34,053 nt of DNA from Clostridium sp. CAG:964. GTDB lineage: Bacteria; Bacillota; Clostridia; Oscillospirales; Acutalibacteraceae. A program made the position numbers and the translations under genes. Position 1 is the stretch's first letter. Each line of letters opens with the position of its first letter. This document shows positions 20,573-29,298 of the stretch, one piece after another. The notes beneath the pieces are model-generated. The model was not told the origin of the DNA. It did no database searches and worked only from the letters and a program-made list of their open reading frames with translations. The stretch is taken from positions 1-34,053 of the forward strand of contig FR891329.1 of the NCBI GenBank assembly GCA_000435335.1, given 5' to 3'.

Positions 20573-21607
20573 GTGGCATTATCATATGCGTCAAATGCCA
20601 TTTTTTCAAAGGCAAGAGCTATGTATGGCAAGCGTTTGAAGGAAAATGACTACGCTAAACTGCTTGGCTGTAATTCTGTACCGGAAATATTGTCGTGCCT
20701 AAAGGGCTACGAAAAGTATGCACCAATGCTTAATAAGCTGAGTGAACGAGATGTACATAGAACACAGCTGGAGTCTGCACTTAAGCAGCAGCTGTTTCAG
20801 GACTATGAATCTCTTTGCAGGTACGAGGTAACAGTAGGAGAGGATTTTTCCAAATACACCATTATGAGGGCGGAAATTAACCAGATAATGAATTTCCTTA
20901 CGATGCTCAACAGCGGTAATCCTCATGAGTTTTACAGTACACTGCCGAAATATTTCTTAAGGGTGTCTTCAATTAATTTTGCGGCACTGTCTAACACAAA
21001 CAATTACGATGAATTTCTAAATGTTTTGGGCAAATCGGCATACGCCAAGCTGCTGGCACCATACAAGCCTAAAAGCGGAGAGCGTATAGACATAATGACA
21101 GTCGAAAATGTACTTTTGTTCCATTTGTTTAAAACCGTTTATGAAATAGTTGATAAAACAAAGGGCGCAGAGCACGACGCACTAAAAAAAATATTTGATA
21201 CAAATATTGATTTGCGTAATTTCACAAGAGTGCTGCGCGTAAAGAAGTATTATAAGCTGGAGCCTGACCAAATTAAAAAGCTGTTAATTCCTTTTGGTTC
21301 TCTGAAGGCAAGGCAGCTTGAGGCCATGTGCAATGCACAGGATTCTAAAGAGCTTTTTGCCATTATGCAGCAAACTATGGCAGGCAGGTGTATTTCCAGG
21401 CTTGAGTACAGCTATACCAGTGAAATACCACGCAGGGCTTTGTACGAGGAAAGCCACAAGCAAATGTATTTTTCGGTAAATCCTTCGGTTGTTTTGGTAG
21501 CGTACCATGCACTGGCAGAAACCGAGGTTGATAACATTATTCATATAATAGAGGGCGTGCGTTACGGCGTAGACGCCGAAAAGGTTAAGAGCCTGCTTAT
21601 ATATTAA
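20573..21607 (+). CDS. ntpC: V-type ATPase subunit C (d-type, AC39 family)
   Basis: A 344-residue protein of the AC39/subunit C family, the funnel that joins the central stalk to the c ring. The opening SYASNAIFSKARAMYGKRL and the pattern of three mostly helical repeats are typical. The frame opens at 20537; GGAGGG (20561-20566) selects GTG 20573. Its place before the I subunit is unlike the E. hirae ntp operon, where C follows E. Confidence 0.85.
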   Translation: MALSYASNAIFSKARAMYGKRLKENDYAKLLGCNSVPEILSCLKGYEKYAPMLNKLSERDVHRTQLESALKQQLFQDYESLCRYEVTVGEDFSKYTIMRAEINQIMNFLTMLNSGNPHEFYSTLPKYFLRVSSINFAALSNTNNYDEFLNVLGKSAYAKLLAPYKPKSGERIDIMTVENVLLFHLFKTVYEIVDKTKGAEHDALKKIFDTNIDLRNFTRVLRVKKYYKLEPDQIKKLLIPFGSLKARQLEAMCNAQDSKELFAIMQQTMAGRCISRLEYSYTSEIPRRALYEESHKQMYFSVNPSVVLVAYHALAETEVDNIIHIIEGVRYGVDAEKVKSLLIY

Positions 21608-21653
21608 TGTTAATTATTTTACGATACTGTAAATTAAGAAGGGAGGAAGTGAA

Positions 21654-23615
21654 ATGTCCGTTTCTCCTATGAAAGTGATTAGCATTATTGGACTGAAAGA
21701 CGACCTGGACAGGGCGATAAAAATTCTGGGTGATTCTCAAGCCTTTGAGCCTGAGCCCGTAACAAGCTTTTATTCCAATACCGAAAATTTTGCAGCAATG
21801 TCAGAGCAAAATAAGTATTCTGAGCTGCTGTCAGAATTTGATAATTCACTTTCAGCTGCACATATTGAGCCTGAGCTTGCAGATATAAAAAAATTTGAAC
21901 CTACCGACGAGAAGCTGCTTGAGTATTGCAGCAGCTTTATTCAACAGCTTGACCAACATTCGGTAAAGGTTTCAGACAAAAAGCAGGCAATTGAGCAATG
22001 TGTGAAAAGTATTGAACAGACATCACATTTTTTAGGAGTTAAGATTGATATGAAGCGTGTAAGAGCGTGTGAGTATATCAAGCCTAACTTCGGACGAATT
22101 CCTTTAGACAGTATGCGAAGACTTAAAGAGGATTATAAGGACAATCCCTATGTAATGTTTTTTGAGTCGGCTGTTGACAAGGAATACTGTTGGGGTGTTT
22201 ATATGGCACCTGTAGACGAGGCAGAGGAAGTAGACAGAATTTTTTCAAGCCTGTTCTTTGAAAAATACGATGCCTCCGATATTGACGGTACACCTGAGCA
22301 GTACATTATAATGCTGAAGCGCAACAAGCAAAAGCTTGAAGCAGAGCTGCGGGAAGCAGAAAAGCAGCGAAGCGAGTTTCTTGAGGCGAATTTCAGCGAA
22401 AGTATGAAATATTATACGAAATTAACCGAAAAGGCAATTTATCAAAATGTAAAGTCAAATGTAATGCTTTACAAAGGCAACAAAGACAGCTTCATTATTT
22501 GCGGCTGGCTGCCAAGCGATATAATTGATGAGGTTACTAAAAAGCTTGATAAGGTAAAAAGTTTGGAGTATACAACAGATGAGGCTATACACCAGCTGGA
22601 AAAATCACCGCCTATTAAGCTGAAATATAATTGGTTTGCAAAGCCGTATAAATTCTATGTGGATATGTACGGTGTTCCAAAATATAACGAAATGGATCCT
22701 ACAACCTTTGTTGCCATAACATATACCATATTGTTTGGTGCAATGTTTGGCGACTTTGGTCACGGTATAGTGCTTGCAATAGCAGGTGCGCTTATGTATA
22801 AGCTAAAGGGCCTAAAGGTTGGCAAGGTGCTTATACCTTGCGGTATATGTTCGTCGCTGTTTGGCATACTGTTTGGTTCGTGTTTCGGCTTTGAACACGC
22901 CTTTGACGGAATGTACCAAGCATTGTTTGGCTTAGAAGAAAAGCCTATAGATGTTATGGGCGACAATATCATAGATGTTATTTTAGCGTCTGTAGCAATA
23001 GGCATTTTCCTGGTAATGCTTGCAATGTGCCTGAACATTTACTCATCGCTGAAGCAGGGCAACCTGGCAAGTGCTTTGTTTGGCTCTAACGGTGTGGCGG
23101 GCTTAGTGCTTTACGGATTTATCTGTGCGGGCATTGTTTGTATGGTTGCCCTTGGCGTAAATCTGTTTAACTTCCTAACCATTCCGCTGCTTATTATTTT
23201 ACCTCTTGTGCTTATATTCCTTGCAGAGCCGCTGGGAAAAATGGCAGAGGGCAAAAAGGACTGGAAGCCTGAAAAATGGGGCGACTACTGCGTACAAAAT
23301 GCATTTGAAATGTTTGAGGTTGTTCTTTCTTACCTTTCAAATACAATGTCATTCCTAAGAGTGGGTGCTTTTGTAATGGTACACGCCAGAATGATGATTG
23401 TTGTATTTACGCTTATAGATTTGGTAGGCGGCTTGCCTGGCATTGGCGGTATTTTGGTTCTTGTTATCGGCAACCTGTTTGTTATAGGTCTTGAGGGACT
23501 GCTTGTATCAATTCAGACATTGCGTTTGGAGTTTTATGAGATGTTCAGCCGCTTCTACAGCGGTGCAGGCAGACCGTATAATCCGGTTGTACTAAAAAGA
23601 TTAAACACAAAATAA
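21654..23615 (+). CDS. ntpI: V-type ATPase subunit I (a-type membrane subunit)
   Basis: A 653-residue protein with a cytoplasmic N-terminal half (about 1-340, with coiled coil near 230-270) and a membrane C-terminal half of about seven helices beginning near PTTFVAITYTILFGAMFGDFGHG. TMSFLRVGAFVMVHA carries the Arg that works with the c-ring carboxylate during ion transfer. Start ATG 21654, GGGAGG at 21641-21646. Length is normal for the family. It supplies the two half-channels of the rotary pump. Confidence 0.9.
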   Translation: MSVSPMKVISIIGLKDDLDRAIKILGDSQAFEPEPVTSFYSNTENFAAMSEQNKYSELLSEFDNSLSAAHIEPELADIKKFEPTDEKLLEYCSSFIQQLDQHSVKVSDKKQAIEQCVKSIEQTSHFLGVKIDMKRVRACEYIKPNFGRIPLDSMRRLKEDYKDNPYVMFFESAVDKEYCWGVYMAPVDEAEEVDRIFSSLFFEKYDASDIDGTPEQYIIMLKRNKQKLEAELREAEKQRSEFLEANFSESMKYYTKLTEKAIYQNVKSNVMLYKGNKDSFIICGWLPSDIIDEVTKKLDKVKSLEYTTDEAIHQLEKSPPIKLKYNWFAKPYKFYVDMYGVPKYNEMDPTTFVAITYTILFGAMFGDFGHGIVLAIAGALMYKLKGLKVGKVLIPCGICSSLFGILFGSCFGFEHAFDGMYQALFGLEEKPIDVMGDNIIDVILASVAIGIFLVMLAMCLNIYSSLKQGNLASALFGSNGVAGLVLYGFICAGIVCMVALGVNLFNFLTIPLLIILPLVLIFLAEPLGKMAEGKKDWKPEKWGDYCVQNAFEMFEVVLSYLSNTMSFLRVGAFVMVHARMMIVVFTLIDLVGGLPGIGGILVLVIGNLFVIGLEGLLVSIQTLRLEFYEMFSRFYSGAGRPYNPVVLKRLNTK

Positions 23616-23685
23616 CGGACATTAATTAATTTATTATAGCCGAAGGGCTTAGAATAAAAATTAAAAAATTCGGAGGATTATTATT

Positions 23686-24099
23686 ATGGAATTTCTAGTA
23701 CTATTATTACCTATCATCTTTATTCTTGCATCAGCATTGGTTGTTAAAAAGGCTGTTAGCCGTGGAGCTAAGAGAAAGAAATCAGTATTAATTCAAATGC
23801 TTTCATTTGCAGCTGTACTAATTTGCTGTGCAGCATTCCCAATTATGGCAGGCGCCGCTGATACAGCAGCAGCTGCCGACGCAGCATCAAACGGCTTAGG
23901 CCTGCTTGCTTGTGCAGCTTCAACAGGTATTGCCTGTGTAGGTGCCGGTATTGCCGTTGCAGGTGCAGCTCCTGCAGCTATCGGTGCAACATCAGAGGAT
24001 CCTAAGGCATTTGGTAGAGCACTTATCTTCGTTGTACTTGGTGAAGGTGTTGCTATCTATGGTTTGCTTATCTCAATTCTTATCTACACAAAGTGCTAA
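23686..24099 (+). CDS. ntpK: V-type ATPase subunit K (c-ring proteolipid)
   Basis: A 137-residue proteolipid: an N-terminal hydrophobic segment and a second one ending AGAAD, then the paired c-type helices NGLGLLACAASTGIACVGAG and AFGRALIFVVLGEGVAIYG with the essential carboxylate at E120. It is a two-helix (not duplicated) c subunit with extra N-terminal hydrophobic sequence, which may serve as a leader. The helix-1 Gln and the Thr/Gln after Glu that bind sodium in E. hirae NtpK are not evident (IAVAG and GEGV instead), which suggests proton coupling; this is inference. A small hairpin AGCC-GAAG-GGCT (23638-23649) precedes CGGAGGA and may raise expression. Confidence 0.85.
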   Translation: MEFLVLLLPIIFILASALVVKKAVSRGAKRKKSVLIQMLSFAAVLICCAAFPIMAGAADTAAAADAASNGLGLLACAASTGIACVGAGIAVAGAAPAAIGATSEDPKAFGRALIFVVLGEGVAIYGLLISILIYTKC

Positions 24100-24129
24100 T
24101 AAACACATACATAAAAAGACGGTGGGATT

Positions 24130-24438
24130 ATGCGTTTTTATTTAATAAGTGACAATGTGGATACTCAGCTTGGAATGAGACTTGCCGGAATAGAGGGCGT
24201 AGTTGTTCACGAAGAGCCTGAGGTCCGCAAGGCACTCAAGCAGGCAATGGATACCGAGGATATTGCGGTGGTGCTTATGACCGAGCGTTTGGTATCCCTT
24301 TGCCCGGAGCTTATCTATGATTTAAAGCTGAACCGTTCACATCCTTTAATAGTTGAAATTCCCGACAGACACGGCAACGGTCGTACTAAGGATTCAATTA
24401 CAAAATATGTACAGGATGCTATCGGTATTAAACTATAA
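24130..24438 (+). CDS. ntpG: V-type ATPase central-stalk subunit F
   Basis: A 102-residue protein with the F-subunit fold signatures: start MRFYLISDNVDTQLGMRLAG, middle EDIAVVLMTERLVSL, then HPLIVEIPDRHG. It sits with subunit D in the rotor and regulates ATP hydrolysis in relatives. Start ATG 24130 with GGTGGGA upstream. Spacing of 30 bases after the K gene and 21 before the E gene fits one transcript. Confidence 0.9.
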   Translation: MRFYLISDNVDTQLGMRLAGIEGVVVHEEPEVRKALKQAMDTEDIAVVLMTERLVSLCPELIYDLKLNRSHPLIVEIPDRHGNGRTKDSITKYVQDAIGIKL

Positions 24439-24459
24439 TTAGGGAGAGGAGTTACCGTT

Positions 24460-25077
24460 ATGGCTAACGACAAACCTGCTAACAAAAGTGTAGGCGACAA
24501 CGAAAGCAAGTTCCTTGCTGCCATTGAAAAGTTTGCACAGCAGCAGCGTGACGCTCTGCAAAGCGAAACAAAGGACTTTGAACAAAGAGTTATGCGGCAG
24601 GCAGAAGAAGAAGGTCTGCGTGACGCATATAACCTTATTCATAAAGAGCAGGACGCAATGAGAGCTTCAATAGCCGCAGAGCTGGCTAAAAAGGAGGCTC
24701 AGGGTAATTTAGAGGTGTTTAAGAAACGCCAGCAGATTACCGAGGAGATTTTCGCCAAGGCTACTGCTAAATTGCAGGAATATACCGGTACGCCGGAATA
24801 CGAAAAAAAGCTTGTCGGCTATGCACAGGAGTGTGCACAGTATTTTGACAAGGACGATATAGAGCTTTGTATAGCTAAAAAGGATGCCGCTATTGCAAAT
24901 AAGCTTGCAAAAGCCTTTAAGGGAAAATGTACAATAAAAGAGGCTGCAGATATTACTGTAGGCGGATTTAGAGTATATTGCCCGCAAAAGAAGATAGCGG
25001 TTGATAAAACACTGGACACAAAGCTGCAGGAGCAAAGAGATTGGTTCTACACCAACTCCGATTTGCAGGTAAGGTAA
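24460..25077 (+). CDS. ntpE: V-type ATPase peripheral-stalk subunit E
   Basis: A 205-residue protein with a long charged helix (about 12-110, KFLAAIEKFAQQQRDALQSE and on) and a globular C-terminal part, the E-subunit layout. Together with the small stalk protein of the first gene it forms the stator that holds the A3B3 head. Start ATG 24460 behind GGGAGAGGAG. ITVGGFRVYCPQKKIAVDKT near the end matches the C-terminal fold that contacts subunit B. Confidence 0.85.
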   Translation: MANDKPANKSVGDNESKFLAAIEKFAQQQRDALQSETKDFEQRVMRQAEEEGLRDAYNLIHKEQDAMRASIAAELAKKEAQGNLEVFKKRQQITEEIFAKATAKLQEYTGTPEYEKKLVGYAQECAQYFDKDDIELCIAKKDAAIANKLAKAFKGKCTIKEAADITVGGFRVYCPQKKIAVDKTLDTKLQEQRDWFYTNSDLQVR

Positions 25078-25108
25078 AGCAGACTCCATAAGAGAGGAAA
25101 TGATTTTA

Positions 25109-26875
25109 ATGGAAAATCAGAATGTTGTGTACGGTATAAACGGTCCTGTTGTTACCGTACTTAAAACAAAAGCCTTCTCCATGATGGAGATGGTTTATGT
25201 AGGCGAAGAAAAGCTGGTTGGTGAGGTTATCACTATTACAGACGAAATGACTACAATTCAGGTTTATGAAGAAACATCAGGCCTAAAGCCGGGCGATCCT
25301 GTAGTAGGTACAGGTGCACCAATGAATGTTCTTTTGGGTCCCGGAATTATTACAAATATTTTTGACGGCATCGAGCGTCCGCTGGGTGCTATTGCAGAAA
25401 AAAGCGGTGCCTTTATTTCAAAAGGCGTTGCAGTACCATCACTTGATATGGACAAGGAGTGGGATGTAACCCTAAAGGTTAAGGTTGGCGACAAGCTGAC
25501 CTCCGGTCAGATATATGCTACCTTGCCGGAAACGCCTGTTATAGAGCACAGACTTCTTGTTCCGCCGAGGGTAAGCGGTACAGTTACAAGCGTAAAGCCA
25601 AACGGCAGGTACAAGCTTATGGACTGTATAGTTACCCTAAAGCTTGAAAGCGGCGAGGACTATGAGCTTACACTGTGCCAAAAGTGGCCTATCAGAACAG
25701 CAAGACCTGTAAAGGAAAGACTTGCACCAAGTATTCCGCTAATTACAGGACAAAGAGTTATAGACACACTGTTCCCTGTTTCTAAGGGCGGTACAGCTGC
25801 TGTACCGGGCGGCTTTGGTACAGGTAAAACTATGACTCAGCACCAGATAGCTAAGTGGTGTGACGCTGACATTATCGTGTATGTAGGCTGTGGTGAGCGT
25901 GGCAACGAAATGAGCCAGGTTCTTGACGAATTTTCAGCCTTGATAGACCCTAAAAATAATCGTCCTATGACTGACAGAACAGTGCTTATTGCAAATACAT
26001 CAAATATGCCTGTTGCAGCTCGTGAGGCGTCTATTTATACCGGTATTACACTTGCAGAATATTACAGAGATATGGGCTACGATGTAGCTATTATGGCTGA
26101 CTCAACCTCCCGTTGGGCAGAGGCTCTAAGAGAAATTTCAGGTCGTTTGGAGGAAATGCCTGCCGAGGAAGGTTACCCGGCTTATTTGCCTTCAAGACTT
26201 GCTGAGTTCTACGAGCGTGCCGGCCGTGTAACTCCTTTGTGTGACGGCGAAGGCTCTGTAACAATTATCGGTGCGGTTTCTCCACAGGGCGGTGACTTCT
26301 CCGAGCCTGTTACACAGAACACAAAGAGATTTATCCGCTGCTTCTGGGCACTTGATAAGTCCTTGGCTTACTCAAGACACTATCCGGCTATTAACTGGAT
26401 AGGAAGCTACAGTGAGTATTTTACAGACCTTGACGATTGGTTCGTTAAAAATTACGGCGAGGAATTTATTAAGTGCCGTAACAGTATAAGTACAATCCTG
26501 CAGGAAGAAAGCTCGCTTATGGAAATTGTTAAGCTTATTGGTGCAGATGTTTTGCCTGACGACCAAAAGCTGACAATAGAAATTGCAAAGGTTATCAGAG
26601 TAGGCTATTTGCAGCAGAATGCTTTCCACCCGGACGATACATATGTAACCATAGAGAAGCAGCTGCTTATGATGAAGACAATTCTTCATCTGTATGATCG
26701 TGCAAAGCACCTTGTAAGTGCTAATATTCCTATTAGCCGTGTGCTTGAGGCAGGTCTGTTTGACAAGCTGTTGAAAATGAAGTACGACATTCCAAACAAT
26801 AAGCTTGAAATGTTTGACGAGTACATAAAGGAAATTGATGAAAAGATTGCAGAGATTACTGCAGTCCAGTCATAA
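25109..26875 (+). CDS. ntpA: V-type ATPase catalytic subunit A
   Basis: A 588-residue catalytic subunit. The beta barrel (VYGINGPVVTVLKTKAFSMM), the bulge domain, the P-loop GGFGTGKT (residues about 234-241, K240) and MADSTSRWAEALREISGRLEEMPAEEGYPAYLPSRLAEFYERAG are all family hallmarks, here in order and intact. The frame opens at 25100, but AGAGGAA at 25092-25098 fits ATG 25109. Normal length for bacterial/archaeal A subunits. It hydrolyses or makes ATP at the interface with B. Confidence 0.95.
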   Translation: MENQNVVYGINGPVVTVLKTKAFSMMEMVYVGEEKLVGEVITITDEMTTIQVYEETSGLKPGDPVVGTGAPMNVLLGPGIITNIFDGIERPLGAIAEKSGAFISKGVAVPSLDMDKEWDVTLKVKVGDKLTSGQIYATLPETPVIEHRLLVPPRVSGTVTSVKPNGRYKLMDCIVTLKLESGEDYELTLCQKWPIRTARPVKERLAPSIPLITGQRVIDTLFPVSKGGTAAVPGGFGTGKTMTQHQIAKWCDADIIVYVGCGERGNEMSQVLDEFSALIDPKNNRPMTDRTVLIANTSNMPVAAREASIYTGITLAEYYRDMGYDVAIMADSTSRWAEALREISGRLEEMPAEEGYPAYLPSRLAEFYERAGRVTPLCDGEGSVTIIGAVSPQGGDFSEPVTQNTKRFIRCFWALDKSLAYSRHYPAINWIGSYSEYFTDLDDWFVKNYGEEFIKCRNSISTILQEESSLMEIVKLIGADVLPDDQKLTIEIAKVIRVGYLQQNAFHPDDTYVTIEKQLLMMKTILHLYDRAKHLVSANIPISRVLEAGLFDKLLKMKYDIPNNKLEMFDEYIKEIDEKIAEITAVQS

Positions 26876-26900
26876 ATTCATTGAAAGAAGGTAAACACCA

Positions 26901-28328
26901 ATGATTATAGATTATGTGGGCGTTAAAGAAATAAACGGTTCCCTTATAGTTATAGACGGAGTAAAGGACGCTTTCTTCGATGAGGTTGTGGACATTCGTT
27001 TAGATGACGGCACTGTTCGTAAGGGCAGAATCGTTACTATGGAGGGTGAGCGTATTGTAGTACAGGTTTTTGAGGGTACTCGCTCAATCTCTTTAACAAA
27101 TACAAGAACAAGACTGACAGGTCACCCTATGGAAATGCCTATGTCACCTGAAATTGTTGGTCGTGTTTTCAACGGCTCAGGTGAGCCGATAGACGGCTTG
27201 GGTGATGTTTTCCCTGAGAAAATGTGCGACATTAACGGTTCTCCTATTAATCCGGTATCTCGTATATATCCTCAAAACTATATTAACACAGGTATCTCTA
27301 CAATAGACACACTAATGACGCTTATTCGTGGACAGAAGCTGCCTATATTCTCCGGCTCAGGTATGAGCCATAATGAGCTTGCTGTTCAGATTGTTCGTCA
27401 GGCAAAAATTGCCGACGGCGACGGCAAGGATTTCGTAATTGTATTTGCCGCAATGGGTGTTAAAAACGATGTAGCCGACTACTTTAAAAAGAGCTTTGAG
27501 GAGTCGGGCGTACTGCAGAGGGTTGTAATGTTTCTTAACCTTGCAAACGACCCTATCATAGAGCGTATTCTTACACCAAAGTGTGCGTTGGCTACTGCCG
27601 AGTACCTTGCCTTTGAGCAAAACAAGCATGTACTTGTTATTATGACAGATATGACCTCATATGCCGAGGCACTTCGTGAGTTTAGTACATCAAAGGGTGA
27701 AATTCCGGGCAGAAAGGGCTTCCCTGGTTACCTGTATTCCGACTTTGCTTCACTATATGAGCGTGCCGGTATGGTAAAGGGCAAAACAGGCTCTGTTACA
27801 CAGATTCCTATTTTGACAATGCCTAATGATGATATTACTCACCCAATTCCTGACCTTACAGGTTATATTACAGAGGGTCAGATAGTTCTTGACAGAGGTC
27901 TTCAGGGACAGGGCATATATCCGCCTGTATCTGTACTGCCGTCACTTTCCCGTTTGATGAAGGACGGCATAGGTAAGGGCTTTACAAGAGAAGACCACCA
28001 GGCTCTTGCTAACCAGCTGTTTGCTTCGTATGCAAAGGTTATGGACGCTCGTTCGCTGTCATCGGTAATCGGTGAGGAGGAGCTGTCTGCTATTGACAAG
28101 AAGTACATTAAGTTTGGCAAGCTGTTTGAGGATAAGTTTGTAAACCAGGGACCAAAGGCCAACAGAACTATTGAACAAAGCCTAGACCTTGGCTGGGAGC
28201 TGCTTTCCCACCTGCCAAAGAATGAGCTTGACCGTGTAGACGATGAAACACTAAATGCTCACTATATTGAAAATATCGAAGAAAAAGAGGCTGCAAAGGC
28301 TGAAGGCGAAACAGCCCCTAAGGAATAA
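26901..28328 (+). CDS. ntpB: V-type ATPase regulatory subunit B
   Basis: A 475-residue non-catalytic nucleotide-binding subunit. PIFSGSGMSHNELAVQIVRQA takes the place of the P-loop and lacks the GKT, as is normal for B. MTDMTSYAEALREFSTSKGEIPGRKGFPGYLYSDFASLYERAG and the Arg-finger region are present. Start ATG 26901, ribosome site AAAGAAGG. The C-terminus has an acidic, Ala-rich tail (EEKEAAKAEGE) beyond the usual end. It alternates with A in the hexameric head. Confidence 0.95.
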   Translation: MIIDYVGVKEINGSLIVIDGVKDAFFDEVVDIRLDDGTVRKGRIVTMEGERIVVQVFEGTRSISLTNTRTRLTGHPMEMPMSPEIVGRVFNGSGEPIDGLGDVFPEKMCDINGSPINPVSRIYPQNYINTGISTIDTLMTLIRGQKLPIFSGSGMSHNELAVQIVRQAKIADGDGKDFVIVFAAMGVKNDVADYFKKSFEESGVLQRVVMFLNLANDPIIERILTPKCALATAEYLAFEQNKHVLVIMTDMTSYAEALREFSTSKGEIPGRKGFPGYLYSDFASLYERAGMVKGKTGSVTQIPILTMPNDDITHPIPDLTGYITEGQIVLDRGLQGQGIYPPVSVLPSLSRLMKDGIGKGFTREDHQALANQLFASYAKVMDARSLSSVIGEEELSAIDKKYIKFGKLFEDKFVNQGPKANRTIEQSLDLGWELLSHLPKNELDRVDDETLNAHYIENIEEKEAAKAEGETAPKE

Positions 28329-28365
28329 TTTTGAATATTGTCTTTGAAAGGGTAGGTGAGAGAAA

Positions 28366-29022
28366 ATGGCAAACAATGCTGTTGCTACAAAGGGTAACTT
28401 AATAAACACTAAAAAGTCATTGGCTCTTGCTAAGGTTGGTTATGACCTTATGGACAAAAAGAGAAACATTTTAATTCGTGAAATGATGACTCTTATTGAC
28501 AAGGCTAACGAAATTCAAAATAAAATTGATGACGCATACAGCGAGGCTTACCTTAGCTTGCAAACAGCCAATATTACCATTGGCTTTAACAGTGCCAGAG
28601 CAAACTCAATACCTGTGGAAAATTCGCTGCAGCTTTCATACAGAAGCGTAATGGGTGTAGAAATTCCCATTGTTACAATTAATTGTGACGACACAAGGCT
28701 GCCTCTTGACTACGGTATGTATACAACAAACAATGTACTTGATAATGCAAGGTTTAAGTTTGTTCAGGTTAAAAAGCTGACTGCCGACCTGGCCGAAATT
28801 GAGAATAGTGTTTATAGACTGGCTGTTGCTATTAAAACTACACAAAGGCGTGCAAACGCACTTAAAAATATTATGATTCCTCGGTTTGAAGAGAATGTTA
28901 AGTTTATAACCGACGCTCTGGACGAAATGGAAAGAGAAGAATTCTCGAGAATGAAGGTTATAAAGACACAAAAGCAGAACAAGGAAAAGCGTAAAAAAAG
29001 AATAGAAGCAATGGCTGAATAG
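28366..29022 (+). CDS. ntpD: V-type ATPase central-stalk subunit D
   Basis: A 218-residue, mostly helical protein with the D-subunit N-terminus (TKGNLINTKKSLALAKVGYDLMDKKRNILIREMM) and the C-terminal helix RRANALKNIMIPRFEENVKFI, which form the antiparallel coiled coil of the rotor shaft. Start ATG 28366. It is the last gene of the operon and is followed within 20 bases by a terminator. The basic tail (KQNKEKRKKRIEAM) is usual. Confidence 0.95.
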   Translation: MANNAVATKGNLINTKKSLALAKVGYDLMDKKRNILIREMMTLIDKANEIQNKIDDAYSEAYLSLQTANITIGFNSARANSIPVENSLQLSYRSVMGVEIPIVTINCDDTRLPLDYGMYTTNNVLDNARFKFVQVKKLTADLAEIENSVYRLAVAIKTTQRRANALKNIMIPRFEENVKFITDALDEMEREEFSRMKVIKTQKQNKEKRKKRIEAMAE

Positions 29023-29036
29023 CTATCAAAAACAAA

Positions 29037-29069
29037 CTCCCTGTGCAGTGCTTTGCATAGGGGGTTTTT
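29037..29069 (+). terminator. Terminator of the V-ATPase operon
   Basis: CTCCCTGTGCA (29037-29047) pairs with TGCATAGGGGG (29054-29064), 11 bp with G-T pairs, then TTTTT. Confidence 0.8.
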
Positions 29070-29126
29070 CGTCCTGCTTTGTATACACAGGGTATTTAAG
29101 CATAAAGCTGTATATTGTTAAATTTG

Positions 29127-29163
29127 ACATATAACTAAGGTTGTAATAGATTCGGTTATATGT
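29127..29163. promoter_or_regulatory. Inverted repeat in the MATE promoter, probable operator
   Basis: ACATATAAC (29127-29135) and GTTATATGT (29155-29163) are perfect inverted 9-mers, 19 bases apart. The right arm abuts the -10 box and the left arm overlaps a second -35-like TTGACA (29124-29129). Confidence 0.5.
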
Positions 29164-29169
29164 TATAAT
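29141..29169 (+). promoter_or_regulatory. Promoter of the MATE efflux gene
   Basis: TTGTAA (29141-29146), 17 bases ending in TGT (extended -10), TATAAT (29164-29169). Transcription would start near 29176. Confidence 0.65.
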
Positions 29170-29196
29170 ACTCCCTGCGATAGCAGGAGTATTTTT
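29167..29196 (+). terminator. Hairpin with T-tract overlapping the MATE promoter
   Basis: AATACTC-C-CTGC (29167-29178), loop GATA, GCAGGAGTATT (29183-29193), T-tract to 29196. Its left arm overlaps the -10 box, so it cannot end transcripts of that promoter. It would stop transcription arriving from the V-ATPase operon or from the upstream TTGACA. Confidence 0.55.
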
Positions 29197-29266
29197 GCCA
29201 CCGGGTAAAATCTATGCACCTAAGGCGTTCCGTTAGGTCTTTGAAGGAGCGTACAGGTGCTTTTTT
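29197..29266 (+). promoter_or_regulatory. Two-state leader switch (candidate riboswitch) ahead of the MATE gene
   Basis: A terminator is formed by GCACCT (29216-29221) with AGGTGC (29255-29260) and CGTTCC (29226-29231) with GGAGCG (29246-29251), followed by six T. The same left arm can instead form ACCTAA (29218-29223) with TTAGGT (29233-29238), which excludes the terminator. Mutually exclusive stems just before a MATE gene suggest ligand-controlled attenuation. The guanidine-IV (mepA motif) riboswitch is known in front of MATE genes in Clostridia and is the first class to test; I could not check its consensus. Confidence 0.6.
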
Positions 29267-29298
29267 ATTATGTGAAATTATTGTTGGAGGTTTGCAAA

